64,000 nucleotides of DNA. It comes from Verrucomicrobiota bacterium. GTDB lineage: Bacteria; Verrucomicrobiota; Verrucomicrobiia; Limisphaerales; PALSA-1396. The notes below the pieces were generated by a model. It saw nothing but the letters and a program-made list of their open reading frames with translations, did no database searches and had not been told where the DNA came from. The DNA is taken from contig JACQFP010000077.1 of the NCBI GenBank assembly GCA_016200005.1, positions 23,372 through 87,371 on the forward strand. The letters run 5' to 3'. Made by a program: the position numbers and the translations under genes. Below are positions 38,202 through 47,243 of this stretch, one piece after another (position 1 is the first letter of the stretch; every line of letters starts with the position of its first letter).

Positions 38202-39956
38202 ATGGAAATCAATACCATAGGCCGGCCGCGAAACGTAGGCTGGGCGCGCGCCGCTGCTCTGCTCTACGGCGATTGGGGCACGAGCAAGGCTTATGTCATC
38301 GGCCTGGCGCTGGCGTCGATCGGGTTTGCCGCATTGCCGCATTTGCTGGCGGTCTGTTTGCTCACGGCCTTGGTGGGGGTCAATTACATCTGGGTCTGCC
38401 GATGCTTTTCCACTGGCGGCGGAGTTTATACGGCCGCCGGCATGCATTCGCGCCGCCTGGCGATGATCGGCGGACTGTTGTTGCTGGCGGATTTCATCGT
38501 CACGGCCTCGTTGAGCTGTCTGGACGCGTTTCATTATCTGGGCTTCGACCAGGCCGATGCCAAGAAATGGGCGATCACGGCGATCTTTCTCATCGGAGCG
38601 ATGAACTTTTTCGGGCCGAAGCACACGGGCGGCATCGCCGTCTGGTTGGCGATTCCGGTGGTGGTCACGGTGACGATCTTGATTGGCGCGGGCCTGCCGC
38701 ATCTCAAGGATTTCCACGCGCAGGCGCCGACCGGTGGCCTTTGGCACAACTGGGTGGCCTTTGTGGGAACAATCCTCGCGTTGTCGGGTGTCGAGGCTGC
38801 CGCGAGCAACACCGGCGTGATGAAGTTGGACCCACACACGACGCCTGATCGTCCATCCGTGCGGGTGACGTCGCGCCGGGCTATCACTGCGGTCATGCTC
38901 GAAGTGGTGATCGCGACCGCAGCGTTGGCCGTGCTGGCCATGTGCCTGCCGCTGGCGGCCGACCACTTACACGAGCACCGGGAGGACATGCTCCGCTACA
39001 TGGGTGAAGTCTTCGTCGCGCCGTGGTTTGGCACCGTGGTAGGCTGGGTGTTTGCCCTGCTCCTGCTTTCCGCAGTCAACACCGTCATCGGGGGCATGGT
39101 GGCTTTGCTCTACGTGATGGCACGGGACGGCGAACTGCCGGACACCTTCGTGGAACTCAATCGTTTCGGCGTGCCGTGGGTGCCAGTCATCGTTGCCACG
39201 GTCCTGCCGGTCATCGTGCTGGATGTGGGCGATTCGGTGGAGTCGCTCGCCAACCTTTACGCCATTGGTGTGGTGGGAGCCATCGCGCTGAACATTGGTT
39301 CGTGCGCATTTGCACGCGCGCTGCCGTTGGAGCGCCACGAGCGGCTGATCATGAAGGCGACGATGCTTATCCTGGCTGCCATCTGGCTGACCATCGCCTT
39401 CAGCAAACTGCACGCGTTGATTTTCGTCCTAGTTGTGCTGGCGGCGGGACTGGCCTTGCGCGAGGTGACGGCGCGTTACCATAGGGCGCGAGTTCCGGCC
39501 ACCGTCCAACCGGTTCTGGCGACGGCCAACCCGGTGGCGAACAGCGAAGAGCCTTTCCTGGGTCGCACGCTGCTTGTGGCGGCGCGGGGCTGGACGCCAG
39601 CGGTGCAATTCGCCCTGGACGAAGCCCGCGCCCGCAGCGCGCATCTGCTCGTGCTTTATTGCCGCGAACTGGCGTTGCCGATCGACACCGGTGGCACCTG
39701 GGAAAACGATCCGGACGCCCGCGCCCTGTTCACCCGGCTTGAAGCCGAAACCCGGGGCATCAACGTTCACAAGCTTTACAGTGTGAGCGATTCACCGGCG
39801 GACACGATCATCGACATCGCGGCCACGTTCGGGGCGGACACAGTTGTGCTGGGCGGCAGCAAACGCGCCACGCTGGTGCATCTTCTCAAAGGCAACGTCG
39901 TAGCTCGCGTCGCAGCGAATCTGCCGGAACCGATGCGGCTCATCGTGGTCGGTTAA
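38202..39956 (+). CDS. APC-family permease fused to a universal-stress-protein domain
   Basis: 584 aa. Residues about 15-430 hold roughly 12 transmembrane segments with an APC-like start (AALLYGDWGTSKAYVIGLAL) and a central GVEAAASNTGVMKLDP. Residues about 445-584 are soluble and UspA-like: GRTLLVAARGWTPAVQFALDEA, then LLVLYCRELALP and ADTVVLGGSKRATLVHLLKG. Fusions of this layout are known among cationic-amino-acid-type permeases, where the Usp domain is thought to sense nucleotide. Substrate unknown; a regulated amino acid or cation uptake role is inferred. Confidence 0.85.
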   Translation: MEINTIGRPRNVGWARAAALLYGDWGTSKAYVIGLALASIGFAALPHLLAVCLLTALVGVNYIWVCRCFSTGGGVYTAAGMHSRRLAMIGGLLLLADFIVTASLSCLDAFHYLGFDQADAKKWAITAIFLIGAMNFFGPKHTGGIAVWLAIPVVVTVTILIGAGLPHLKDFHAQAPTGGLWHNWVAFVGTILALSGVEAAASNTGVMKLDPHTTPDRPSVRVTSRRAITAVMLEVVIATAALAVLAMCLPLAADHLHEHREDMLRYMGEVFVAPWFGTVVGWVFALLLLSAVNTVIGGMVALLYVMARDGELPDTFVELNRFGVPWVPVIVATVLPVIVLDVGDSVESLANLYAIGVVGAIALNIGSCAFARALPLERHERLIMKATMLILAAIWLTIAFSKLHALIFVLVVLAAGLALREVTARYHRARVPATVQPVLATANPVANSEEPFLGRTLLVAARGWTPAVQFALDEARARSAHLLVLYCRELALPIDTGGTWENDPDARALFTRLEAETRGINVHKLYSVSDSPADTIIDIAATFGADTVVLGGSKRATLVHLLKGNVVARVAANLPEPMRLIVVG

Positions 39957-40006
39957 AATCCAATGCAATCCTTGCCTTTGCGCTGCCGTCGCGCTATCCA
40001 CGCCGC

Positions 40007-41113
40007 ATGAATCCCGCTGAAGCCCTCGTGGCGCTGAACATGATCGAGCACGTCGGTCCGGTGCGCGTGCGGCAATTGCTCGAACATTTCGGCGAGGCGC
40101 CGGCGGTGTTGCGCGCTTCCCAATCCCAACTCCTCCAGGTGCGCGGCATCGTCGAGGACACCGCCGAGGCAATCGCGACCTGGGAAAAAACCATCAAACT
40201 CGATGAGGAGCTGAAACGGATCAGTGACTTTGGCTGTCACATTCTCACCCAATCAGACGAAGATTATCCGGACCTGTTGCGGCAGATCTACGATCCGCCC
40301 ATTGTGCTCTACGTCAAAGGCAAACTGAGCGCCAAGGACAAGAACGCCGTGGCGATGGTTGGGTCGCGCATGACGACGCACTACGGCGTGGAGACGGCGC
40401 GCAAGCTGGCGTATCAACTGGCTTACGTCGGCGTGACCGTCGTCAGCGGCGGCGCGCGGGGGATTGACACGGCGGCGCATCAAGGCGCCTTGAGCGGCAA
40501 AGGACGGACGGTTGCGGTGTTGGGGACGGGCATCAACATCATTTTCCCACCGGAGAATGTGGAGTTGTTCGAGCGCATCGCCGACAACGGCGCCATCATC
40601 ACGCAGTTTCCTTTCAATCGCAACGCGGACAAACAATCCTTCCCCATCCGCAACCGCATCGTGGCGGGCATGACGCTGGGCACGATTGTTGTTGAGGCGA
40701 ACCTGACGAGCGGCGCGCTGATCACCGCGAACATGGCAGTGGAAAATGGCCGGCAGATATTCGCCGTGCCCGGCCGCATCGATTCGCCGCGCAGCAAAGG
40801 CTGTCACGAACTCATCAAGAAGGGAGCGAAGCTCTGTGAAGGCGCGGAGGACGTTTTGAGCGAGTTTGAATATCTCTTTCCCGCCAGCAATCGCCCACCG
40901 GGCGCGAGTGAAACCGGCGCGCTGCCTGCGCTCACGTTGTCCGAGAACGAACAGCGAGTCTATGACGCCCTGAGCAACGAGGAATCGAGCACCGACGAAG
41001 TGATCCGGCGCAGCGGCCTGCCCAGTTCCACGGTGTCCGTCGCGCTGCTCGGATTAGAGATGAAACGGTTGATCAAACAATTGCCGGGGAAGTTGTTTGT
41101 GCGAAATCAATGA
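40007..41113 (+). CDS. dprA: DNA-processing protein DprA
   Basis: 368 aa. The N-terminal helix-hairpin-helix-like part (VGPVRVRQLLEHFG) is followed by the Rossmann-like core VAMVGSRMTTHYGVETARKL, VVSGGARGIDTAAHQGAL, LGTGINIIFPPEN, SFPIRNRIVAGM and VEANLTSGALITANMA. A C-terminal winged helix has VYDALSNEESSTDEVI. DprA loads RecA on incoming single-stranded DNA during transformation. The adjacent permease ends 50 bp upstream. Confidence 0.96.
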   Translation: MNPAEALVALNMIEHVGPVRVRQLLEHFGEAPAVLRASQSQLLQVRGIVEDTAEAIATWEKTIKLDEELKRISDFGCHILTQSDEDYPDLLRQIYDPPIVLYVKGKLSAKDKNAVAMVGSRMTTHYGVETARKLAYQLAYVGVTVVSGGARGIDTAAHQGALSGKGRTVAVLGTGINIIFPPENVELFERIADNGAIITQFPFNRNADKQSFPIRNRIVAGMTLGTIVVEANLTSGALITANMAVENGRQIFAVPGRIDSPRSKGCHELIKKGAKLCEGAEDVLSEFEYLFPASNRPPGASETGALPALTLSENEQRVYDALSNEESSTDEVIRRSGLPSSTVSVALLGLEMKRLIKQLPGKLFVRNQ

Positions 41114-41214
41114 ATGATATTTCTTGTCGAAGTTCTTGCTCTTCCCAATGTCGCACAAGACTCCGCAGCAAACACGTGGACTTCTGATTCATTCCCTTTG
41201 GGCCAAGCCGGGCG

Positions 41215-41318
41215 ACCGTGCCGACGATGCCCGCCATCATGCCCGGCAACACCGTTTCCAGCAGCAACAGCAACGCGCCGGCTACCAACAGCATGATGAC
41301 GAGTTCCATGAACGCCAT
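41215..41318 (-). pseudogene. NfeD-like N-terminal fragment
   Basis: Reading from an ATG at 41316-41318 gives MAFMELVIMLLVAGALLLLL, then ETVLPGMMAGIVG, the first helix and PG...GIxG turn of NfeD-type membrane proteins. After that the frame loses hydrophobicity and runs into the dprA tail, so only the beginning of the gene remains. It is cut off close to the end of dprA. Confidence 0.4.
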
Positions 41319-41408
41319 GATAACCGGCGCCAGGCGTGTCGCAAGAGCAATCGAGGGATGGCGCTGTTTACGGCGCCACTCACTTTTGTGCGGTCGCCAT
41401 CCGGGTCT

Positions 41409-41552
41409 CATTAACACCCTGCTTTAGCGGGTGTTGGCGGCAAAGGTGACTGCGTAACCGCTTCAGCGGTTTTTCTCCGCATCGGAAACCGCTGAAGCGG
41501 TTGGTGAATCCTCGCTTCTCTTAACACCCCGCCAAAGCAGGGTGTTAAGGAA
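41409..41552. repeat. Nested inverted-repeat element (family G)
   Basis: The outer arms are AACACCCTGC and GCAGGGTGTT at the two ends, with a TTAGCGGGTGTT/AACACCCCGCCAAA pairing adjacent. The inner part is AACCGCTTCAGCGGTT and AACCGCTGAAGCGGTT, each a palindrome itself. It lies in an otherwise gene-poor 0.6-kb gap after dprA. Confidence 0.8.
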
Positions 41553-41724
41553 AGGACTGCAAACTCGGCGGTTTTCGACCGCGTTGCGTTGCTCAAATTG
41601 TAAGTTGAGCCTCAGTTTGAAGCAGCCACTAAACCCTTATTGACAGGCAAGAAAACCTGACTTACTACCAAATCATGAAAACAGGGATTAACCGCAAAGT
41701 GCGGACAAAGCTCCGTTAGATGCT

Positions 41725-41994
41725 ATGGTTGCGCGGACTCAAAAGGCATCACCTTTCTGGCGATGGGTTCTGATTGTATCAGAGTTGCTGCTCGGCAGTT
41801 ATCTGATCACGATGGAGCTTGCTGGCCGTCACGCACGGCAAGAGACGGGAGCGTTTGTCGTGGTTGGTATCTTGGCATTTGTCGCTTGGGTTTTTCTTTT
41901 CTTTGGCAGTCCATTTCTTGTCTCGTCGCAGCGGTGGCTCGCCATTCTCGGCTGGTGCATTGCTGTTACTGCGATATTGATTCCAGTCTTGTGA
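41725..41994 (+). CDS. Small membrane protein, three helices
   Basis: 89 aa with three hydrophobic stretches: WVLIVSELLLGSYLITMEL, GAFVVVGILAFVAWVFLF and LAILGWCIAVTAILIPVL. No family recognised. It ends 3 bp before the next small gene, so the two are probably co-transcribed. The upstream DNA (41553-41724) holds no recognised feature. Confidence 0.5.
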   Translation: MVARTQKASPFWRWVLIVSELLLGSYLITMELAGRHARQETGAFVVVGILAFVAWVFLFFGSPFLVSSQRWLAILGWCIAVTAILIPVL

Positions 41995-41997
41995 AGA

Positions 41998-42249
41998 ATG
42001 ACCACAAACCCGAAGCATAACAAAATCGGTCGAGTGAAGCGCCGCTTGATTGGCGGACTGCTTGTTGGAGTCGTCCTGAGCACTTGTGTGGGATGTCAGA
42101 CTTTCAAATTGTCTGAAGCAGACTTTGAGAAGCAGCAGAGCGGCAAGATGGTTGATCGCGAAACGGGCGAAGCGGTCGAGGTTGTGGGCACGGCAGGTTA
42201 CTACGGAGCCATGATTGGTGCAGTCGTGGCAGAAGCACTTGGCAAATGA
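41998..42249 (+). CDS. Putative small lipoprotein
   Basis: 83 aa. A basic N-region (KHNKIGRVKRR), hydrophobic LIGGLLVGVVLST and then CVGCQTF give a plausible lipobox VGC. The mature part (about 50 aa) has EKQQSGKMVDRETGEAVEVV and a hydrophobic AMIGAVVAEAL end. Function unknown. Confidence 0.55.
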   Translation: MTTNPKHNKIGRVKRRLIGGLLVGVVLSTCVGCQTFKLSEADFEKQQSGKMVDRETGEAVEVVGTAGYYGAMIGAVVAEALGK

Positions 42250-42330
42250 AGTCGAACGCCTATACGATTGATGGAATGAAGCGACAATGGTTTGGCGGTC
42301 GCGCACGACTGACGTTAGCCTTCGTCTCCT

Positions 42331-42564
42331 ATGCCAGTCTTTGAGATCATCTTGGCGGTCATCGGCCTCGCGATGGTTTCTCTGTCGCTTGTGCTTTACC
42401 AGACCCGAACACACGATAAAAAGTTTCTTTCACGATTTTGGCTGAGCAGACGATTGCTTACCCGCCGAGAGTATGCGCTGAATCGTATTGGCTTTACTAT
42501 AGCACTGGGTGCCGTGTTCAGGATTTGGATAGATGTGGTCGCTCTTATCTCTTACCACAGATGA
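42331..42564 (+). CDS. Small membrane protein, two helices
   Basis: 77 aa with two hydrophobic segments (IILAVIGLAMVSLSLVLYQ and IGFTIALGAVFRIWIDVVAL) flanking a basic loop FLSRFWLSRRLLTRREYAL. No family recognised. Convergent with dnaG, whose stop is 47 bp away. Confidence 0.45.
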   Translation: MPVFEIILAVIGLAMVSLSLVLYQTRTHDKKFLSRFWLSRRLLTRREYALNRIGFTIALGAVFRIWIDVVALISYHR

Positions 42565-42611
42565 GAGCGATGGGAAAATGGCCAAATAAAATCGGTCGAA
42601 TCGCTCGCGTT

Positions 42612-44474
42612 TTAACCAGCCAACGGCGACAACGGTTGTCTTTTCACCTTCCGCAGTTCCGCCTGTCGGCGCAAGAATTCATGTTGTTCCGGTTCCGGCA
42701 ATTCCGGCTGGTTGGCGCGCTGGGTCAGCGCCGTCAATTGACGGTCGATGAACTGATTGCGCAGACGCAGCAAAATGTCTTTCAACTGCTGTTCGGGGTT
42801 CGGAATCTTGCGTTCGTCGGCCAAGGCTTCAGTGATCAAACTGCGTGCTTCTCCGCCTTCCACGTTCGTGAGCAGCACAGCCACGTTCTGCCAGGTGTCG
42901 TTGCGATGCGCCGCCAGCCTTTTTGACACCACCTGCCGGACGACTGCATGCGATACCCAATCCAGATTCAGATGCGCCGCCACCCAATCAATCTGTTCAT
43001 CGGAAAGCAACAGCAGTTTCAACAACCAAAATTCCTGCAACGAAGGACGCGGCGCGGCTTCGTCGGCAGCCTGGGTTTCTTCCGGCTGGGCAGTGGCGGT
43101 CGTGGGACGCGACACCTTCTTAAACTCCGCCCGCACCGACTCGGGCGAAACAGCCAGACGCAAGGCGGTTTTCTGCGCGTATTTGTCCGTCAACACCAGG
43201 TTGTTCGTTTTGTGCACGGCTTCGGCCATGTGCTTTAGCACGGCGTGCCGCCCTTTGTCTGTCGCCACGTCGTTGCTTGCGCAAAGCTGGTTCAAATAAA
43301 AATCAAAAAAACCTTCGGCCTTGTCGATCAATTGTTGAAACGCCGTTCCCCCGGATTCCTTGATGAAACTGTCGGGATCATGCGGCGCCGGCACGGTGAC
43401 AACGCGAATGGCCAGATCGGAGGCGAGCAGACTGTCCAGCGAACGAACGGCGGCCGCCTGGCCGGCGGTGTCGGAATCGAAGCAGAGCACCACCTCCTCA
43501 ACGTAGCGTTTGAGAATGCGCGTGTGATCGGCGGTCAAGGCCGTACCCTGCGGCGCGACGATGTTCTTGATGCCGGCCATGAAGCAGGCGATGAGATCGA
43601 GCTGGCCTTCGCAGATGATGGCAAAGCCCGCGTCGAGGATGGCGCGCTTCGACTTGTCGAGGCCGAAGAAAACTTTTCCCTTGGTAAAGATCGGTGTCTC
43701 CGGCGAGTTCACATACTTGGCGGTTTTCTCATCGCCGGACAAGACCCGCCCGCTGAACCCGATGACCCGCCCCTGCTCGTCGCAGATCGGAAAAATCAAA
43801 CGTCCGCGAAACCGGTCGTAATAATGCCGGAGGTCAGACGTCAGAGGTCGGAGGTCAGAAGTCGGAGTTTCGACGTCTGATCTCTGACTTCTGTTATCTG
43901 CCTTCTGGATTATCAGCCCGGACTTTTCAACTACGGTAAGGTCGTGGCCTTTGCTTTTCGCCCAGTTGACGGTGTCGTCCCACGCTTCGGGCGCGTAGCC
44001 GAGGCGAAAGAGTTTCACCGCTTCGTCGGAGACCCCGCGTTTGGCGAGATAATCGCGCGCGATTTGACCGGCGGCATCGTTGCCGAGCGCGGTCTGCCAG
44101 CGTTGGGTGATTTGTTCGTGGATTTGCAGCAGCGTTTCCTTGAGATGCTTTGATTGCTGCTGGCCGGGAGTCTTTTCAAAATCCAGCGGGATCTTGGCGC
44201 GTTCGGCCAGCCGCTTCACGGCCTCGGGAAAATCAATGCTCTCAAATTCCTTGACGAAGGTGAACACATCACCGCCCTTGTGGCAGCCGAAGCAATGAAA
44301 AATCTGTTTGTGCGGATTGACGTTGAAGCTGGGCGTTTTCTCGCGGTGAAACGGACAGAGCGCGACAAAGTTGGCGCCCGCGCGTTTGAGCGGCACGTAG
44401 GAACCGATCACGTCAACGATGTCACTGGCGGAACGGACTTGTTCGAGTGTCGCGGGGGAGAAAAAGCCAGACAT
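42612..44474 (-). CDS. dnaG: DNA primase
   Basis: 620 aa; makes RNA primers at the replication fork. An N-terminal CHC2 zinc finger has CPFHREKTPSFNVNPHKQ then CFGCHKGGDVFTF. The catalytic core has YYDRFRGRLIFPICDEQGRV, then TOPRIM motifs FAIICEGQLDLIACFMAGI and VVLCFDSDTAG. The C-terminal domain is helical. About residues 190-215 (DNRSQRSDVETPTSDLRPLT and on) are encoded by a GACCTCT-type heptamer element at 43829-43907, lodged just before the YYDRFR motif. The reading frame stays open. Confidence 0.96.
   Translation of the reverse strand: MSGFFSPATLEQVRSASDIVDVIGSYVPLKRAGANFVALCPFHREKTPSFNVNPHKQIFHCFGCHKGGDVFTFVKEFESIDFPEAVKRLAERAKIPLDFEKTPGQQQSKHLKETLLQIHEQITQRWQTALGNDAAGQIARDYLAKRGVSDEAVKLFRLGYAPEAWDDTVNWAKSKGHDLTVVEKSGLIIQKADNRSQRSDVETPTSDLRPLTSDLRHYYDRFRGRLIFPICDEQGRVIGFSGRVLSGDEKTAKYVNSPETPIFTKGKVFFGLDKSKRAILDAGFAIICEGQLDLIACFMAGIKNIVAPQGTALTADHTRILKRYVEEVVLCFDSDTAGQAAAVRSLDSLLASDLAIRVVTVPAPHDPDSFIKESGGTAFQQLIDKAEGFFDFYLNQLCASNDVATDKGRHAVLKHMAEAVHKTNNLVLTDKYAQKTALRLAVSPESVRAEFKKVSRPTTATAQPEETQAADEAAPRPSLQEFWLLKLLLLSDEQIDWVAAHLNLDWVSHAVVRQVVSKRLAAHRNDTWQNVAVLLTNVEGGEARSLITEALADERKIPNPEQQLKDILLRLRNQFIDRQLTALTQRANQPELPEPEQHEFLRRQAELRKVKRQPLSPLAG
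43829..43907. repeat. Heptamer element inside dnaG (family D, AGGTCAG)
   Basis: Tandem AGGTCAG-type heptamers (GGTCAGA, GGTCGGA, AAGTCGG variants) on the left and complementary CTGATCTCTGACTTCTG on the right, around a short centre near 43870. On the coding strand a perfect CTGACCT array would contain TGA; the copies here carry CGA variants that keep the frame open. Confidence 0.85.
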
Positions 44475-44508
44475 TGAATCAAACGGTCATCCGACCGGAA
44501 TCAATTCG

Positions 44509-45123
44509 TCACAGCGGATTGAATTCCTTGAGCTTGAATTTCCGGTTGCTCGGCGCGGTCGGCGTAATCAGCAGGAACTCGAGTTGCTTTTTCACAAAAC
44601 TTCCCGAAAGCGAATTCTCAAAGACTTCATTTTGCAGGGCATTGAGGCCCGGAAAAAACTTGCTGCCATAAACGTCATTTTGAAACTTGTCATCCGCTGC
44701 GATTTCCTCCGCGGTGAACGAGCGCGCGTTGAGCAGCGCCAGCGCCATCATCAAGACGCAGGCAAACCGCACCATGCCCGCCGGCATCCCCAGGTAATAT
44801 TCCGCGCCACCGAAAACATCACTCCCCACCAGCTTGCCTCCGATACTGTGCTTGATCATCATGAAGAAGAGTTTGATGACCACCGCGATGAGCAGGTACA
44901 CGAACACGTAGGAGAACAACATGCCGGAGGAGGTGAACTGCGCGAACGTCTGGCCGAGCGGTTGATAAAGGAAAGCGCCGCCACAGATGATGGCGAGCCA
45001 CTGGATCAAATCCACCAACTCTTGCGACATGCCACGCTTGCGACCCCGCAACACGCCGACGACCAGGACGGCCACGACCACGAGGTCGAACCAATTCACG
45101 GGAAATCTATGGTCCGCATTCAT
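44509..45123 (-). CDS. cvpA: CvpA-family membrane protein
   Basis: 204 aa from the ATG at 45121-45123 (MNADHRFPVNWFDLVVVAVL). About four transmembrane segments with the CvpA-type pattern of WFDLVVVAVLVVGVLRGRKR, QELVDLIQWLAIICGGAFLY and a later VYLLIAVVIKLFFMMI. It lies 34 bp upstream of dnaG on the same strand and may share its transcript. CvpA proteins are tied to colicin V export and envelope stress; exact role is unclear. Confidence 0.75.
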   Translation of the reverse strand: MNADHRFPVNWFDLVVVAVLVVGVLRGRKRGMSQELVDLIQWLAIICGGAFLYQPLGQTFAQFTSSGMLFSYVFVYLLIAVVIKLFFMMIKHSIGGKLVGSDVFGGAEYYLGMPAGMVRFACVLMMALALLNARSFTAEEIAADDKFQNDVYGSKFFPGLNALQNEVFENSLSGSFVKKQLEFLLITPTAPSNRKFKLKEFNPL

Positions 45124-45167
45124 TTGTTTTTCCAGGGCTAGGCGCCTGATTCCTCCACGCCCATCGG

Positions 45168-45243
45168 ACACGCTAAAGCGTGAACTCCAACGCCGCGCAA
45201 GGGCCGCTTTCGTTGGAGTTCAACCTTCAGGTTGTTCCTGTCT
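45168..45243. repeat. Inverted-repeat element (family H)
   Basis: Arms GAACTCCAACG and CGTTGGAGTTC about 20 bp apart, plus small palindromes ACGCTAAAGCGT and AACCTTCAGGTT on the outside. It occupies the gap between cvpA and the TPR gene. Confidence 0.75.
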
Positions 45244-45371
45244 CCACCAAGAGGAATCGAGTGCATGGCCCAATATTTTTTGCTTCTGCGTTTCAACGGT
45301 GGCAATCCTAGTGGCTTCCCTTAAGATTGCCAGCTAGTTTTGCAAAAGTTTTGCGGCCCTTGGCCGCGTCC

Positions 45372-47213
45372 TTAAGGATTGGCCGCCAGCCAATAACGGA
45401 TCGCCGTCGCCTGCGGATGTTGCGGGTTGATGGCCAGCACCCGCAAGTAATGTTGGCGCGCCCGCTGTTGCTGATTCAATTGTTGCGCATACAAATTGGC
45501 CAGCGACAAGTGCGCCCGGGCTTCGTCCGGATACGCCGCCAGCACCTTCTCCAGTTCCTGCGCGGCGTCCACCGGGTAGCCGGCTTCCTTGAGCGCGAGG
45601 GCAAAATTGTAACGCGCGTTCGCCGAATCGGGCGTGATGGCCAGCGCATTCTCATACGCGACGAGCGACTGGGGCAGGTCCTTCGCCTCAAATGCCGCCA
45701 AACCGAGATTGTATTGCGCCTCGAAAAACCCTGGGTCGGCCTTGATGGCCACGCCGTAGGCGGCCACGGCTGCCGCCGGACGATGATCGCGTTGCGCCTG
45801 CACGCCTTGCGCGAAAGCGGTCTCAGCTTCGCTGCGATCACCCGCCGCCGGTTTGGCCGGTGAATGATAAACGTAGCGGTTGAAAGCCGGCGGCGGGGCA
45901 GGTCCCGGCGCCGGCACCACTGAAGGCGGCGACGTTTCCGGTTTTGGGATGGCGGCGGTTTCAACCGGCTTTGTCGAAGGGGCACCGGGGGTTGCATTCA
46001 ATGGCGTGACGTTGGGGGCGGACTTGGAATCGCGGCGAAACAGATTCGCCGGGTTTATCCGTTCAAGAAAACCCCGCTTCTCGATCCGCGGGTCCGACGT
46101 CGCGGTGGTGGCCGCTTTCGTGGTGGGGATCAATGCGGGTGCGGGTCGGGTTACAGGCGGCGGCGCAGCAACGACGTCCTGCGCCGGTTTTACAATCGGA
46201 CCGTCCTGCACGCGAACCACTTCGACCGGTGTTTCCACCGGTTTGGGCGGTGGCGCCGCGTTGGCCACGAGCACCGGTGCGTTCGTTTTCGGTGGGTTGG
46301 GAGCGGGTGTTTGATTTGTGGTCGGCGCGGTCCTGGGCACATTGGTCTGCGCCGTGCGCGGCAGATTCTCCGCTGGCTTGGGCGCGGGATTTGTGTTCGC
46401 ACTGATCGGCGCCGCCAGATTGATTGGGGCCGCCGGTCTGGCGGGTGCGAGCTGCTGTTCGAGCAACCGGGCGGTGGCGTTCACAGCCTCCCAATTCTGC
46501 GCGCGCGGTTTGAGCGCCAGATATTCACGATATTTTTGGAGGGCGACGGGCCGCGCATTTAGTGACTCCTGCGAGACGACGGCCAGGTTGAGCAGCGCGG
46601 GCCGGTAGTCTGGCGTCTGCTTCAAAGCCGCACTGAAATACTGCGCGGCTTCCTGCGGGCGGTTTTTTTGAGCATGAACGACGCCCAGCCCATTCAAGGC
46701 TTCCGCATTTTGTCCGCCGAGATGGAGCGCGCTGTTGAAACTTTTTTCCGCCGTGCCCAACTCGCGCGTTCGCAATTGGGCCGTGCCGAGTTTCAGCCAG
46801 CCGCCGGGCGAATTGGGTCGGCGCAAGGTGTAAGCGGTCAGTTCCGACCGGGCCGCCTTGTCCGCGTCCGCCTGATGTTGTTCGAGCAGCAGACAGCCGA
46901 GGTTGTAATGGGCTTCCACGAGGTCGTGATTCAACGCGAGCGTCTTCTGGTAGGCCAGCCGGGCATTGGTAGTCTGTCCGGCGCCGTGATAAGCCAGCCC
47001 GAGATAGTTCCAGGCCAGCGCATTCGTGCCGAGCAGCGACGTAGCCACCCTGAGTTCTTCAATGGCGGCGGAGAATTTCCCCTGTTCGATGAGTTTCTTG
47101 CCTTCCCACAACGCGCGCGGCCCGGGCGGCTTGCAGCCCAGGAGAAAAAGAATTCCGGAAACCATCAAGAAAAGATTCAAGCCGCGCACGCCCCGCTTTT
47201 TGTTGGTCAGCAT
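45372..47213 (-). CDS. TPR-repeat lipoprotein
   Basis: 613 aa from the ATG at 47213 (MLTNKKRGVRGLNLFLMVSG), lipobox LFLLGC; an ATG 6 codons upstream is possible. Residues about 25-260 are TPR repeats (AWNYLGLAYHGAGQTTNARLAYQKTL, read in parts). Residues about 270-475 are a Pro/Ala/Thr-rich linker likely to span periplasm or peptidoglycan. Residues about 490-610 are further TPRs (FFEAQYNLGLAAFEAKDLPQ). Probable outer-membrane scaffold. The start lies only about 30 bp from the divergent DUF362 gene, so their promoters overlap each other's 5' ends. Confidence 0.85.
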   Translation of the reverse strand: MLTNKKRGVRGLNLFLMVSGILFLLGCKPPGPRALWEGKKLIEQGKFSAAIEELRVATSLLGTNALAWNYLGLAYHGAGQTTNARLAYQKTLALNHDLVEAHYNLGCLLLEQHQADADKAARSELTAYTLRRPNSPGGWLKLGTAQLRTRELGTAEKSFNSALHLGGQNAEALNGLGVVHAQKNRPQEAAQYFSAALKQTPDYRPALLNLAVVSQESLNARPVALQKYREYLALKPRAQNWEAVNATARLLEQQLAPARPAAPINLAAPISANTNPAPKPAENLPRTAQTNVPRTAPTTNQTPAPNPPKTNAPVLVANAAPPPKPVETPVEVVRVQDGPIVKPAQDVVAAPPPVTRPAPALIPTTKAATTATSDPRIEKRGFLERINPANLFRRDSKSAPNVTPLNATPGAPSTKPVETAAIPKPETSPPSVVPAPGPAPPPAFNRYVYHSPAKPAAGDRSEAETAFAQGVQAQRDHRPAAAVAAYGVAIKADPGFFEAQYNLGLAAFEAKDLPQSLVAYENALAITPDSANARYNFALALKEAGYPVDAAQELEKVLAAYPDEARAHLSLANLYAQQLNQQQRARQHYLRVLAINPQHPQATAIRYWLAANP

Positions 47214-47243
47214 CAAAGACGGTGGTAACATTCACACCAGAAC

